DNA of 64,000 nucleotides, taken from NCBI RefSeq assembly GCF_024710845.1, contig NZ_JANJTZ010000053.1, positions 222,284 through 286,283 of the forward strand. The letters run 5' to 3'. The notes beneath the pieces are model-generated. The model was not told the DNA's origin. It saw nothing but the letters and a program-made list of their open reading frames with translations, and made no database searches. A program made the translations under genes and the position numbers. Shown here piece after piece: positions 1-8,754 of this stretch. The DNA comes from Mesorhizobium sp. (GTDB lineage Bacteria > Pseudomonadota > Alphaproteobacteria > Rhizobiales > Rhizobiaceae). The stretch's first letter is position 1. Every line of letters starts with the position of its first letter.

Positions 1-801
1 TCAGGGACGCCGCGGCACCGATGCTTCCACGACAGATACGCGGGATCCGGCCACGGCATAGTCCGATACATCGACCAGCAGAGTCCCGACGCCCGCCACT
101 CTGCGCCCTGCCGAGCCGGCTTTGGCAAAGACCGGCCGCTGCGGCCAAGCGGCAAGCGAGCCGACCGGCGAGGTATGCGAGGTATGGAGCAGGCGATCGC
201 ACTCGGTTCGAGATCATCTCCCAGTACCCAACGCCTTGTCCCGGATGTCGTGAGACGCGCCCACGACCAGACGTGCCGGCCATCTGGTTTCATTGAGGAT
301 CCTACGGCAGCACAATCTCGAAACATTGGAGGCTGATCGTCTATCCATCGCTCGAGAACAGGTCCGGGCCACGGAGGCAACTCATGTCGATGCGCTATCA
401 GGTCCGCGTTCGCAATCCGGAGAATCCGCACGTGTTTGCCCTGCGGATGAACGCATGTCGTGGCGGTTCTTTGGATCCGAACACAGGCGAGAACCGGCGC
501 GAAGGGCCGCCATCAACGAACCGCGGTAGGGTCCTTGACGTGCGCCAAGTGCCGCACTCGATCAGGGTCATCGAAAGAGGTTGAGCCGATCGCGCCGCTG
601 GATGGCGGCGCGGCCAAGATCGGCTACTTTGACAGAACGACCGATGTGGCCGATCCGGAGCCGCCGCCCGCTCTCTTCGGCGAGCAGGCGCCCTCCGGTG
701 TCATGTCGCATCCTTCGTGCTTGTGGTCGCCGCTCCCGCTATCGCGAAGACCCGCACCGTCCAATATGGCCCCGAACTCTGTCAGCCTGTCGGGGAATTG
801 C
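1..801. other. Leading region with no recognisable gene
   Basis: I see no convincing gene here. Open frames are short, rich in Arg/Pro/Ser and match no family I know. The frame continuous with the methyltransferase gene extends upstream to about position 460, but that extension reads as non-coding composition and lacks a ribosome binding site. The stretch probably holds the promoter and leader of the 802-6738 operon and perhaps decayed sequence. Confidence 0.5.
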
Positions 802-2370
802 ATGTCCGAAGCCTCAGCCGATGCCGCACCCGCGGCCCGCGCCCGCAGCGGTGGCCGCGCCGGCAAGCGCGCCGGTGGCTCGGCCGCATTCGAACAGCCA
901 CCGTTCCGCCGCCTGAAGCGCGCGTTTGCACCGACGAATATCGTCTCGGAAGACCAGCTTGAATCGATCCATTTCGCTTCGCTGCGCGTTCTGTCCGAGA
1001 TCGGACTCGACGTGTTGCACGAGGAGGCGCGCCGCATCATGAAGGGAGCCGGCGCCGATGTGCGTGAGGGCTCGGAGCGCGTCCGCTTCGATCCCGACAT
1101 GGTGCTGGAATGGGTATCGCACGCGCCGTCGGAGTTCCGGGTGCATGCGCGCAATCCCGACCATTCGATCGATTTCGGCGGCGACAACCTCGTGTTCGCT
1201 CAGGTGGCGTCGGCGCCGAACTGCTCCGACCTCGACAACGGCCGGCGCCCAGGCAACCAGAAAGATTTTCGCAATCTGGTCAAGCTCGCTCAGATGCACA
1301 ATGTCATCTCGGCGACGGGCGGCTATCCGGTCGAGCCGATCGACATCCATCCTTCGATCCGCCACCTAGAATGCATCCGCGACCTGGCGACGCTGACCGA
1401 CAAGGTGTTCCACATCTATTCGCTCGGCCGTGAGCGCAACCTCGACGGCATCGAGATCGGCCGCATCGCCAACGGCTTGACCCACGATCAACTCCTCGAC
1501 ACGCCCGTCTGCTACACGATCATCAACACCAACTCGCCGCTGAAGCTCGACGTCCCGATGATGGAGGGCATCATCCAGATGTCGTCGCACGGGCAGCTTG
1601 TGATCGTCACACCGTTCACGCTGGCGGGCGCCATGGCGCCGGTGACGATGGCGGGCGCCGTCGTTCAGCAGAACGCCGAAGCGCTGGCGGGGATCGCCTT
1701 CACCCAGATGGTGCGCAAAGGCGCACCGGTCGGCTACGGCGGCTTCACTTCCAATGTCGACATGAAGTCGGGCGCGCCGGCCTTCGGCACGCCGGAATAC
1801 ATGAAGGCGCAGATGCTGGGCGGCCAGCTTGCGCGGAAATACAACATTCCCTACCGAACATCGAATACCTGCGCCGCCAACGCGGTCGATGCGCAGGCCG
1901 CCTACGAAAGCGTCTTTTCGCTCTGGGGGGCGGTGCAGGGTGGCGGCAATTTCGTTCTCCACGCTGCCGGCTGGCTCGAAGGGGGCCTGCGCGCTTCCTA
2001 CGAGAAGATGATCCTCGACATTGACCTGCTGCAGATGGTCAGCGAGATGCTGACCCCGCTCGACCTGTCCGAGGATGCGCTCGCCGTCGAAGCGATCCGC
2101 GATGTCGGCCCGGGCGGCCACTTCTTCGGCACCCAGCACACCCAGGACCGCTACAAGACGGCCTTCTACGCGCCTATCCTGTCCGACTGGCGCAATTACG
2201 AGACCTGGGCCGAGGCCGGTTCGCCGACCGCGGTGGAGAAGGCAAACCGCGTCTGGAAGGAGCGGCTGGCGAGCTTCGAGGCGCCCGCCATGGACCCTGC
2301 GCGGCGCGAGGAGCTTGACGATTTCGTCGAGAAGCGCATCGCCGCCGGCGGCGCCCCGACGGATTTCTGA
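802..2370 (+). CDS. MttB-superfamily (non-pyrrolysine) methyltransferase
   Basis: This 522-residue protein belongs to the trimethylamine methyltransferase (MttB) superfamily, whose members move a methyl group from a methylated amine to a corrinoid protein. The frame is open throughout with no internal amber codon, so it is a non-pyrrolysine member, like the glycine betaine, proline betaine and carnitine enzymes MtgB, MtpB and MtcB. Family signatures include VTPFTLAGAMAPVT and FVLHAAGWLEGGLRASYEK. The ATG at 802 is preferred because GGGGA lies five bases upstream and the similarity starts just after an Ala/Arg-rich leader of about 45 residues. It heads an operon with RidA-like, DMGDH-like and M24 genes. 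No corrinoid protein is adjacent, so it may share the one at 20041. The substrate cannot be told from sequence. Confidence 0.88.
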   Translation: MSEASADAAPAARARSGGRAGKRAGGSAAFEQPPFRRLKRAFAPTNIVSEDQLESIHFASLRVLSEIGLDVLHEEARRIMKGAGADVREGSERVRFDPDMVLEWVSHAPSEFRVHARNPDHSIDFGGDNLVFAQVASAPNCSDLDNGRRPGNQKDFRNLVKLAQMHNVISATGGYPVEPIDIHPSIRHLECIRDLATLTDKVFHIYSLGRERNLDGIEIGRIANGLTHDQLLDTPVCYTIINTNSPLKLDVPMMEGIIQMSSHGQLVIVTPFTLAGAMAPVTMAGAVVQQNAEALAGIAFTQMVRKGAPVGYGGFTSNVDMKSGAPAFGTPEYMKAQMLGGQLARKYNIPYRTSNTCAANAVDAQAAYESVFSLWGAVQGGGNFVLHAAGWLEGGLRASYEKMILDIDLLQMVSEMLTPLDLSEDALAVEAIRDVGPGGHFFGTQHTQDRYKTAFYAPILSDWRNYETWAEAGSPTAVEKANRVWKERLASFEAPAMDPARREELDDFVEKRIAAGGAPTDF

Positions 2371-2379
2371 GGCGGCGCG

Positions 2380-2763
2380 ATGAAACTCACTCCCATCAAT
2401 GCCCCCGATGCGCCGCAACCGGTCGGAGGCTACGCGCAAACGATGGAAGTCACCGGCGCGTCGCGCATCCTCTATGTCAGCGGCCAGATTCCGGCTGCGA
2501 CCGACGGTTCGGTGCCCGACAGCTTCGAAGCTCAGGCCCGCCTCTGCTGGGCCAATGTCATCGCCCAGTTGCGGGCCGCCGGAATGACGCTCGACAACCT
2601 CGTGAAGGTGACGATCTTCCTGTCCGACCGCAAACACATCGCCGACTACCGTAAGGTGCGGATCGAGGTTCTGGAGGGCCGCCAGATCGGCCTCACCACC
2701 ACCATCACCGGGATTTTCGACGAGAAATGGCTGCTCGAGATCGAGGCGATCGCTGCCGCCTGA
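2380..2763 (+). CDS. RidA/YjgF-family protein lacking the catalytic Arg
   Basis: A 127-residue protein of the RidA/YER057c/UK114 family, trimeric proteins that classically hydrolyse reactive enamines and imines made by PLP enzymes. The fold signatures ILYVSGQIPAA and the C-terminal LLEIEAIAAA are present, and the length is normal. In RidA proper a conserved Arg sits in a PARTTV-like segment about 17 residues before EIEAIA; here the matching segment reads IGLTTTITG, with Leu at the Arg position. It is therefore probably not an imine deaminase but one of the divergent Rid subfamilies. It lies nine bases after the MttB-like gene and 35 bases before the DMGDH-like gene, so a role with amine-oxidation intermediates is plausible but inferred. 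Confidence 0.85.
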   Translation: MKLTPINAPDAPQPVGGYAQTMEVTGASRILYVSGQIPAATDGSVPDSFEAQARLCWANVIAQLRAAGMTLDNLVKVTIFLSDRKHIADYRKVRIEVLEGRQIGLTTTITGIFDEKWLLEIEAIAAA

Positions 2764-2798
2764 CCTGAATCAGTTTTCCAAGCCACGGACCCATCTCC

Positions 2799-5372
2799 AT
2801 GAAATCTCACGTCAAAGCGGTAGTCATCGGCGGCGGTGTCGTCGGCTGCTCGGTGCTCTACCACCTCGCCCGCGCGGGCTGGACCGACATCATGCTGATC
2901 GAGCGGTCGGAGCTGACGTCCGGCTCGTCCTGGCACGCGGCCGGCGGCTTCCATACGCTGAACGGCGATCCGAACGTCGCCAAGCTGCAGGCCTACACCG
3001 TGCAGCTCTACAAGGAACTGGAGGAGCTCTCCGGCCAGTCCTGCTCGCTGCACCTGACCGGCGGCGTCATGCTGGCCGACAGCCCCGAGCGCATGGACTT
3101 CCTGCGGCTGGCCCATGCCAAAGGCCGCTATCTCGGCATGGACACCGAGCTGATCACGCCGTCCGAGGCGAAATCGATGTTTCCCTTCATGGACGAGAGC
3201 CATTTCGTCGGCGCCATGTGGGACCCGGTCGAGGGCCATCTTGACCCGTCCGGCACCACGATCGCCTATTCCAAGGCCGCCAAGAAGCTCGGCGCCGAGA
3301 TCGTGCTGCGCAACCCGGTCAAGGAGCTGACGCAGCAGCCCGACGGCACCTGGAACGTGATCACCGAGCAGGGCACCGTGCACGCCGAGCATGTTGTCAA
3401 CTGCGGCGGGCTGTGGGCGCGCGAGATCGGGCGCATGGTCGGCGTCGAGCTGCCGGTGCTCGCCATGGAGCACATGTATCTCTTGACCGAGCCGATGCCC
3501 GAGGTCGAGGCCTTCAACAAGGCAACCGGCCGCGAGATGGTCGGCGTGCTCGACTTCAAGGGCGAGATCTACACCCGCCAGGAGCGCAACGGCATCCTGC
3601 TCGGCACCTACGAGAAGGCCTGCAAGCCGTGGTCGCCGGTCAATACGCCCTGGGACTTCGGCCACGAGCTGCTGGCGCCCGACCTCGACCGCATCGCGCC
3701 GTCGCTCGAACTCGGCTTCAAACATTTCCCCGGAATCGCGAACGCCGGCATCAAACAGGTCATCAACGGTCCCTTCACCTTCGCGCCGGACGGCAATCCG
3801 CTGGTCGGCCCGGTGCAGGGCCTGACCAATTTCTGGGTCGCCTGCGGCGTCATGGCCGGCTTCTCCCAGGGCGGCGGCGTCGGGCTGGCGCTATCGAACT
3901 GGATGGTCAACGGCGATCCCGGTTTCGACGTCTGGGGCATGGACGTCGCGCGCTGGGGCGAATGGGCAAGCCTGCGCTACACCAACGCCAAGGTGCGCGA
4001 GAACTATTCGCGCCGCTTCTCGATCCGTTTCCCCAACGAGGAACTGCCCGCCGCCCGCCCCGCGCAGACCACGCCGCTCTACGACACGATGGTCGCTCAG
4101 AACGCGGTCATGGGCGACTCCTGGGGCCTGGAAACCCCACTCTGGTTCGCGCCGAAAGGCACGGAGCCGAAAGATATCGTCTCCTTCCATCGTTCCAACG
4201 ATTTCGAGCATGTCGGCAACGAGGTGCGAGCGACGCGCGAGAGCGTCGGCATCACCGAGATCGCCAACTTCGCCAAATACGAGGTCTCGGGCCCGGGCGC
4301 CGAGGACTTCCTCAACCGGCTGATGACCAACAGGATGCCGAAGACCGGCCGCATCGTCCTGACGCCGATGCTGAACGAGTTCGGCAAGCTGATCGGCGAC
4401 TTCACCATCGCCAAGACGGGCGACGAGCGCTTCATGATCTGGGGCTCCTCGGCGGCGCAGAAATACCACATGCGCTGGTTCGAGACGCACCTGTCGAAGG
4501 ACGGGTCGGTGCGCATCCACCGCTTCGACCAAACGCTCGTCGGCCTCTCCATCGCCGGCCCGAACGCGCAGAAGCTGTTGCAGAAGCTGGTCGATGTGGA
4601 CATTTCGTCCAAGGCGTTCCGCTTCATGGACTTCCGCGAGATGGCCGTCGGCGGGGCACCCTGCATGGTCAACCGCATCACCTACACGGGCGACCTCGGC
4701 TACGAGATCTGGATGGCGCCGGCCTATGAGCGGCTGGTCTATGCCGAGATCAAGAAAGCCGGAGCAGAGTTCGGCATCGTCGACTTCGGCATGCGCGCGC
4801 TGCTGTCCATGCGCCTGGAAAAGAACTTTCCGACCTGGTTCCGCGAGCTTCGGCCGATCTATGGCCCCTTCGAAGGCGGCATGGACCGCTTCATCAAGAT
4901 GGAGAAGAACGACTTCATCGGCCGCGACGCCGCCGCGAAGGAACTCGCCGACGGCCCGAAGCTGCGCCGAGTCTCGCTCATCGTCAACGCGGTCGACGCC
5001 GACGTCATGGGCGACGAGCCGATCTGGGCGAAGGTGAACGGCAAGGATTTCGGCACCGTCGGCAAGACACACGAGTTTGGCGCACCCCGCTTCGACGCGG
5101 CGGGCAAGGAAGTGCGCGGTTCGGCGGCCGCGACCGGCGCGTCGGCCGTGCGAGGCCTGCATGACGGCGAATGGTCGGTCGTCGGCTGGGTGACGTCGGG
5201 CGGCTATGCGCACTATGTGCAGAAGTCGATGGCGCAGGGCTATGTGCCTGCCGAACTCGCCAGTGACGAGAGCGAAGGCCTGTTCGAGATTGAGATCCTC
5301 GGCCACCGCCGCAAGGCCCGCATCACTCTCGAGCCGCCGTTCGATCCGTCGGGCGAGAAGATGCGGGGGTGA
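2799..5372 (+). CDS. DMGDH/sarcosine dehydrogenase-like FAD and folate enzyme
   Basis: This 857-residue protein has the full dimethylglycine dehydrogenase layout: an N-terminal FAD-binding DAO domain (VVIGGGVVGCSV, residues 8-19) of about 400 residues, then aminomethyltransferase GcvT-type and GcvT C-terminal domains. SGSSWHAAG places a His at residue 46, the position covalently bound to FAD in mammalian DMGDH. Length matches the mammalian enzymes. The family demethylates N-methylated amino acids and passes the carbon to tetrahydrofolate as methylene-THF. Clustering with an MttB homologue suggests sequential demethylation of a quaternary amine, first by methyl transfer, then oxidatively. Dimethylglycine, sarcosine and other N-methyl substrates are all possible. 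Confidence 0.9.
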   Translation: MKSHVKAVVIGGGVVGCSVLYHLARAGWTDIMLIERSELTSGSSWHAAGGFHTLNGDPNVAKLQAYTVQLYKELEELSGQSCSLHLTGGVMLADSPERMDFLRLAHAKGRYLGMDTELITPSEAKSMFPFMDESHFVGAMWDPVEGHLDPSGTTIAYSKAAKKLGAEIVLRNPVKELTQQPDGTWNVITEQGTVHAEHVVNCGGLWAREIGRMVGVELPVLAMEHMYLLTEPMPEVEAFNKATGREMVGVLDFKGEIYTRQERNGILLGTYEKACKPWSPVNTPWDFGHELLAPDLDRIAPSLELGFKHFPGIANAGIKQVINGPFTFAPDGNPLVGPVQGLTNFWVACGVMAGFSQGGGVGLALSNWMVNGDPGFDVWGMDVARWGEWASLRYTNAKVRENYSRRFSIRFPNEELPAARPAQTTPLYDTMVAQNAVMGDSWGLETPLWFAPKGTEPKDIVSFHRSNDFEHVGNEVRATRESVGITEIANFAKYEVSGPGAEDFLNRLMTNRMPKTGRIVLTPMLNEFGKLIGDFTIAKTGDERFMIWGSSAAQKYHMRWFETHLSKDGSVRIHRFDQTLVGLSIAGPNAQKLLQKLVDVDISSKAFRFMDFREMAVGGAPCMVNRITYTGDLGYEIWMAPAYERLVYAEIKKAGAEFGIVDFGMRALLSMRLEKNFPTWFRELRPIYGPFEGGMDRFIKMEKNDFIGRDAAAKELADGPKLRRVSLIVNAVDADVMGDEPIWAKVNGKDFGTVGKTHEFGAPRFDAAGKEVRGSAAATGASAVRGLHDGEWSVVGWVTSGGYAHYVQKSMAQGYVPAELASDESEGLFEIEILGHRRKARITLEPPFDPSGEKMRG

Positions 5373-5385
5373 GGGCGAGAGCGCG

Positions 5386-6738
5386 ATGACCGAGCCGGGG
5401 CGTTCCACCTCTTTCGGCCGCCACCGCAAGATTGCGCCGTTCGAGCCGGGCTCGGCCGATGCCCCGCGCGAAGCATCCCGCGACAAGGCCTCGCTTAACC
5501 AGCACGTCCTCGGCTACGGCGCACAGGCCGAGGCCGAGTGGGCGTTGGCTGGCATCGCCGCGCCGGACCTGCCGGCGATGCGCAAATACCGTCTCGAGCG
5601 CATCCGCGCCGAGCTCAGGCGCCGCGGCTATGCCGGTGCCCTCCTCTACGACCCGATCAACATCCGCTATGCGACCGACTCGACCAACATGCAGCTCTGG
5701 GTCGCTCACAATCCGACCCGTCACTGCTTCGTCGCGACCGACGGGCCGGTCGTCCTGTTCGACTACTTCTCCTGCGAACACCTGTCCGACCATTCCGGCG
5801 TCGTCGACGAGGTTCGCCCGGCGGTCTCGTGGATGTACATGTATGGCGGCGAGTTGACGGACCGGCGCGTCGCGCGCTGGGCGGCCGGCATCGCCGACCT
5901 GGTGCGCGAGCACGGCGGCGGCAACGCCCGCATCGCCGTCGATCACCTCAACCCCGAAGGCGCCACCGAACTCGCCCGCCTCGGCATTTCGGTCGGCAAT
6001 GGCGAGGCGGTGATGGAAAGCGCGCGCCTGATCAAGTCGCCGGACGAGATCCTCGCCATGCGCCGCGCGATCGTCGCCTGCGAGGCCGCGATGGGCGAGA
6101 TGCAGGCGCAGCTCAGGCCCGGCATCAGCGAAAACGAACTCTGGGCCGAACTTCACCGCGCCAACATCGCGCGCGGCGGCGAATGGATCGAGACGCGACT
6201 TCTATCGTCAGGCCCGCGCACCAACCCGTGGTTCCAGGAGTGCTCGTCGCGGATCATAGAGGCGGGCGACCTCGTCGCCTTCGATACCGACCTCATCGGC
6301 CCCTACGGCTTCTGCGCCGACCTGTCGCGCACCTGGCTCTGCGGCGATGTCCGGCCGACCAATGAGCAGCGCGACCTCTTCCGCATCGCCGCCGACCAGA
6401 TCGCGCACAACACCGCGCTGCTACGACCGGGCATCTCGTTTCGCGATCTCGCCGAGCGGTCGGTCGTTCCGCCGTCCGACTGCTTCCCGACCCGCTACGG
6501 CGTACTCTATCACGGTGTCGGTCTCGCCGACGAATACCCCACCCTGCCGCACGCCGCCGATTGGACTGACGACACGCCCGACGGCGTTCTGGAATCCGGT
6601 ATGGTCCTGTGCGTGGAAAGCTATATCGGCCGGCTCGGCGGGCATGAAGGCGTCAAGATTGAAGAGCAGGTATTGATCACCGAGACAGGTTCGCAACAGC
6701 TGTCGTCGTATCCGCTGGACGAGCGGCTGTTGCGCTGA
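5386..6738 (+). CDS. M24 peptidase-fold protein resembling DMSP lyase DddP
   Basis: A 450-residue protein of the creatinase/Xaa-Pro peptidase (M24) fold. The ATG at 5386 follows the DMGDH-like stop by 13 bases; upstream codons in the same frame overlap that gene and are rejected. Metal ligands are visible: Asp300 and Asp302 in FDTDLIG, Asp312 in ADLSRTW, His376 in YHGVGLAD, Glu411 in CVES and Glu426 in VKIEE. Asp382, six residues after His376, matches the catalytic Asp I recall for the DMSP lyase DddP, and every spacing matches DddP with a constant offset of five. NIRYATDSTNMQLW and GGEWIETRL also look DddP-like. It may cleave DMSP to DMS and acrylate, or act on another compound; creatinase or peptidase activity is the alternative. 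Confidence 0.75.
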   Translation: MTEPGRSTSFGRHRKIAPFEPGSADAPREASRDKASLNQHVLGYGAQAEAEWALAGIAAPDLPAMRKYRLERIRAELRRRGYAGALLYDPINIRYATDSTNMQLWVAHNPTRHCFVATDGPVVLFDYFSCEHLSDHSGVVDEVRPAVSWMYMYGGELTDRRVARWAAGIADLVREHGGGNARIAVDHLNPEGATELARLGISVGNGEAVMESARLIKSPDEILAMRRAIVACEAAMGEMQAQLRPGISENELWAELHRANIARGGEWIETRLLSSGPRTNPWFQECSSRIIEAGDLVAFDTDLIGPYGFCADLSRTWLCGDVRPTNEQRDLFRIAADQIAHNTALLRPGISFRDLAERSVVPPSDCFPTRYGVLYHGVGLADEYPTLPHAADWTDDTPDGVLESGMVLCVESYIGRLGGHEGVKIEEQVLITETGSQQLSSYPLDERLLR

Positions 6739-6740
6739 AC

Positions 6741-7532
6741 TCAGCCCGGAAGCGCGCTTCGCAGTGCGTCTTGGAGGTCGCGCAGAGCTGGGGCCATGAT
6801 GAGCGGCAGCCCCATTCGGCAGGCTGTCCAGCCCACCGCGCGCAGCGTCTGTGCGCCCGGCTCGTGCATCAAAGCCAGCGCCCAGCTGCGGCAATCGATA
6901 GCCGCCACATCCGCGCGGCCCTCGGCGATGGCCCGGACGGAAAATCTGTGTCCTCCGGTTTCGATCTGTTCCGAAAAGATCGTCAATGCCTCCCCAGCTG
7001 CCTCCAGGTCGGCCTTCAGTCCCAATCGCCCCGACAACGAATGCAGGTCGTTGAAGGCGAAGCGCGCGCCACGCAGCAGGTCGAGCGGCAGCATGGCCGA
7101 CCCGTCGGGCGGCGCCGGCGTCCCGGTCTGTTCCGACCGCATTACGATCGCGCTCGAGTAGTAGGTTCCCCGGCCGCCCTCGACGCCAGAATAGTCTGGC
7201 TGCGCCACGACGCAGACATGCGACTGCAGATCGGTCTCGATCATGGGTCCCCAGCAGGTCTGGGAGAGCAGCAGGCCGGGGTGCCGCCAGAGCGTCTCCA
7301 GATCGAATTCGTCCGGCGGAAGGGTCGCCGGATCTCGCGCGATCAGATTACCCTGCTGGTCGCGAATTCCGCCGGGCACCGGCGGCAGGTCGGCATTGCG
7401 ACGCGCAAGATTCTCCGGCGCGTCGATACCGGCCACTCTGAGACGGTCGCGGATGGCGCTCCACTCGGCGTCGACTTCGAGCCGCCGCTCAGGCCAGTCG
7501 TACATCGGCAAAGAGGCGACGAGCGAATTCAT
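6741..7532 (-). CDS. PhnD-like periplasmic-binding-fold protein without signal peptide
   Basis: This 263-residue protein resembles the phosphate/phosphite/phosphonate ABC substrate-binding family (PhnD-like, type 2 periplasmic binding fold). FNDLHSLSG corresponds to the ligand-loop segment usually written YNDxxSxSG, and ADVAAIDCRSW is the usual later motif. No signal peptide or lipobox is present and no permease or ATPase lies nearby, so it may be a cytoplasmic ligand-binding or enzyme-like member and not a transport component. It is convergent with the M24 gene, with only two bases between their stop codons. The ligand is unknown. Confidence 0.7.
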   Translation of the reverse strand: MNSLVASLPMYDWPERRLEVDAEWSAIRDRLRVAGIDAPENLARRNADLPPVPGGIRDQQGNLIARDPATLPPDEFDLETLWRHPGLLLSQTCWGPMIETDLQSHVCVVAQPDYSGVEGGRGTYYSSAIVMRSEQTGTPAPPDGSAMLPLDLLRGARFAFNDLHSLSGRLGLKADLEAAGEALTIFSEQIETGGHRFSVRAIAEGRADVAAIDCRSWALALMHEPGAQTLRAVGWTACRMGLPLIMAPALRDLQDALRSALPG

Positions 7533-7579
7533 GCCTCAGACATGTCCTCATCCTTTGCGGCGCGCAAGACTCGCCGCAA

Positions 7580-8593
7580 TCACTCCTTGGGTGGCTCCGC
7601 CGGCACCGGGGCGGTGCCGAGGCCGCCGAGGCTGCGCTGCCTGACGCGTGGGCGGAACGCCCGGCCAGGCTCCGGCTGCTGCCTGAGCACCGGATGCACC
7701 ACGGGTTCCTTCGCCCGGAAGGCATAGCTTTTCAACAGCGCGAAATAGTTCGGATAGACGTAGCCGCCGTTCATCGCCGCCCATTCCTCCCGCCGCTCCC
7801 GGAACAGCGCCGGCAGCTTGTACCAGGCGGCCGTCGGCAGCTTGTGGTGCACGAGATGCAGATTGTTGTTGAGGAAGAAGAAGGAGAGCGGCGACCGCTC
7901 GACGATGATCGTGCGCCCGTCGGGCCGCTCCGACCACTGGTGCTCGGCATAGGTGCGCACGGCGATGATCGACTGCCCGATCCAGACCGGCACGAGCACA
8001 TAGAGCCAGAGCGGTATGCCGAACGCGAAGACGACGACGGGCAGGACGACCGCGAGGCCGATGGCGTGGTGCATCCAGGCGCGCCGCACCGTCGGGTCGC
8101 CTGCCATGAGCAGGCGCACATCGGACGCGAGGAACCCCGCAGTGGCCAACGGCGGCCCGAACACGAGCCGGCCGACCATCGAATTGTTGATGCGTAGCAG
8201 AACCTGCAGCCAGCGCGGCATCGTCTCGTGCTGCCAGCGGGCCTTGTAGTAGCTTTCCGGATCCTCGAACGGATCCGTCAGCCGCTCGTCGGCATGGTGC
8301 TGGAGATGCAGCGACTTGTAGCGCCGGTAAGGATAGACGAGGCCGAGGGGCAGACCGACGAGGAGTTCGTTGATCCAGCCCGTCCGTGTCGGATGTCCGT
8401 GCAAGGCCTCGTGGATGAGCGAGGAATGAAGTGCCAGCGTCAGGGAAAGAAGAACCAGTGCCGCGACCGGCCAAACGGGGTAGAGAAACAGTCCCCCGGC
8501 GAGCCAGGTGCCGTAACTGCCGACGATCAATGCCACCGTCGGCCATTCGACACCCGGCCCGCGCCCCCGTTGCCCCCCGTCACGACCCGCCAT
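7580..8593 (-). CDS. Membrane fatty acid desaturase
   Basis: A 337-residue integral membrane desaturase. The three His boxes expected for a di-iron centre are present: HEALHG near residue 62, HLQHH near 97 and HLVHHKLP near 245. Hydrophobic segments lie between them. Such enzymes introduce double bonds into acyl chains or hydroxylate related lipids and carotenoids; the substrate is not evident. The C-terminal ~40 residues are Pro/Arg-rich and look disordered. It is divergent from the XRE regulator at 8755, separated by about 160 bases that carry direct repeats, so the regulator may control it. A hydroxylase of the same superfamily is the alternative. Confidence 0.85.
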   Translation of the reverse strand: MAGRDGGQRGRGPGVEWPTVALIVGSYGTWLAGGLFLYPVWPVAALVLLSLTLALHSSLIHEALHGHPTRTGWINELLVGLPLGLVYPYRRYKSLHLQHHADERLTDPFEDPESYYKARWQHETMPRWLQVLLRINNSMVGRLVFGPPLATAGFLASDVRLLMAGDPTVRRAWMHHAIGLAVVLPVVVFAFGIPLWLYVLVPVWIGQSIIAVRTYAEHQWSERPDGRTIIVERSPLSFFFLNNNLHLVHHKLPTAAWYKLPALFRERREEWAAMNGGYVYPNYFALLKSYAFRAKEPVVHPVLRQQPEPGRAFRPRVRQRSLGGLGTAPVPAEPPKE

Positions 8594-8754
8594 TTTGCCC
8601 CTTCGACTGCTTTTCTTGTTCGGAACCGCCCGATTCCTGACAGCATCCTGTCAGGAGGAATTCCATGCTGCAATGCGACAATGCGCATAATTCGTTGACA
8701 TTGCGCATAAGAATCTCCAGTTGTTTCGTGTTGTAAACAATTGAGGCAATTGTC
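8594..8754. promoter_or_regulatory. Divergent promoter region with TGCGCATAA repeats
   Basis: The shared upstream region of the desaturase and XRE genes carries two direct copies of TGCGCATAA, at 8682-8690 and 8702-8710, exactly 20 bases apart (two helical turns). A partial copy, AATGCG, lies just before at 8672. A TTGACA hexamer at 8695-8700 sits between the copies, so a protein bound there would cover a -35 box. I cannot see a good -10 at standard spacing. Confidence 0.5.

Noticed and set aside
460..801. N-terminal extension of the first MttB-like gene
   Set aside because: No ribosome site or family similarity; composition looks non-coding, while GGGGA supports the ATG at 802.
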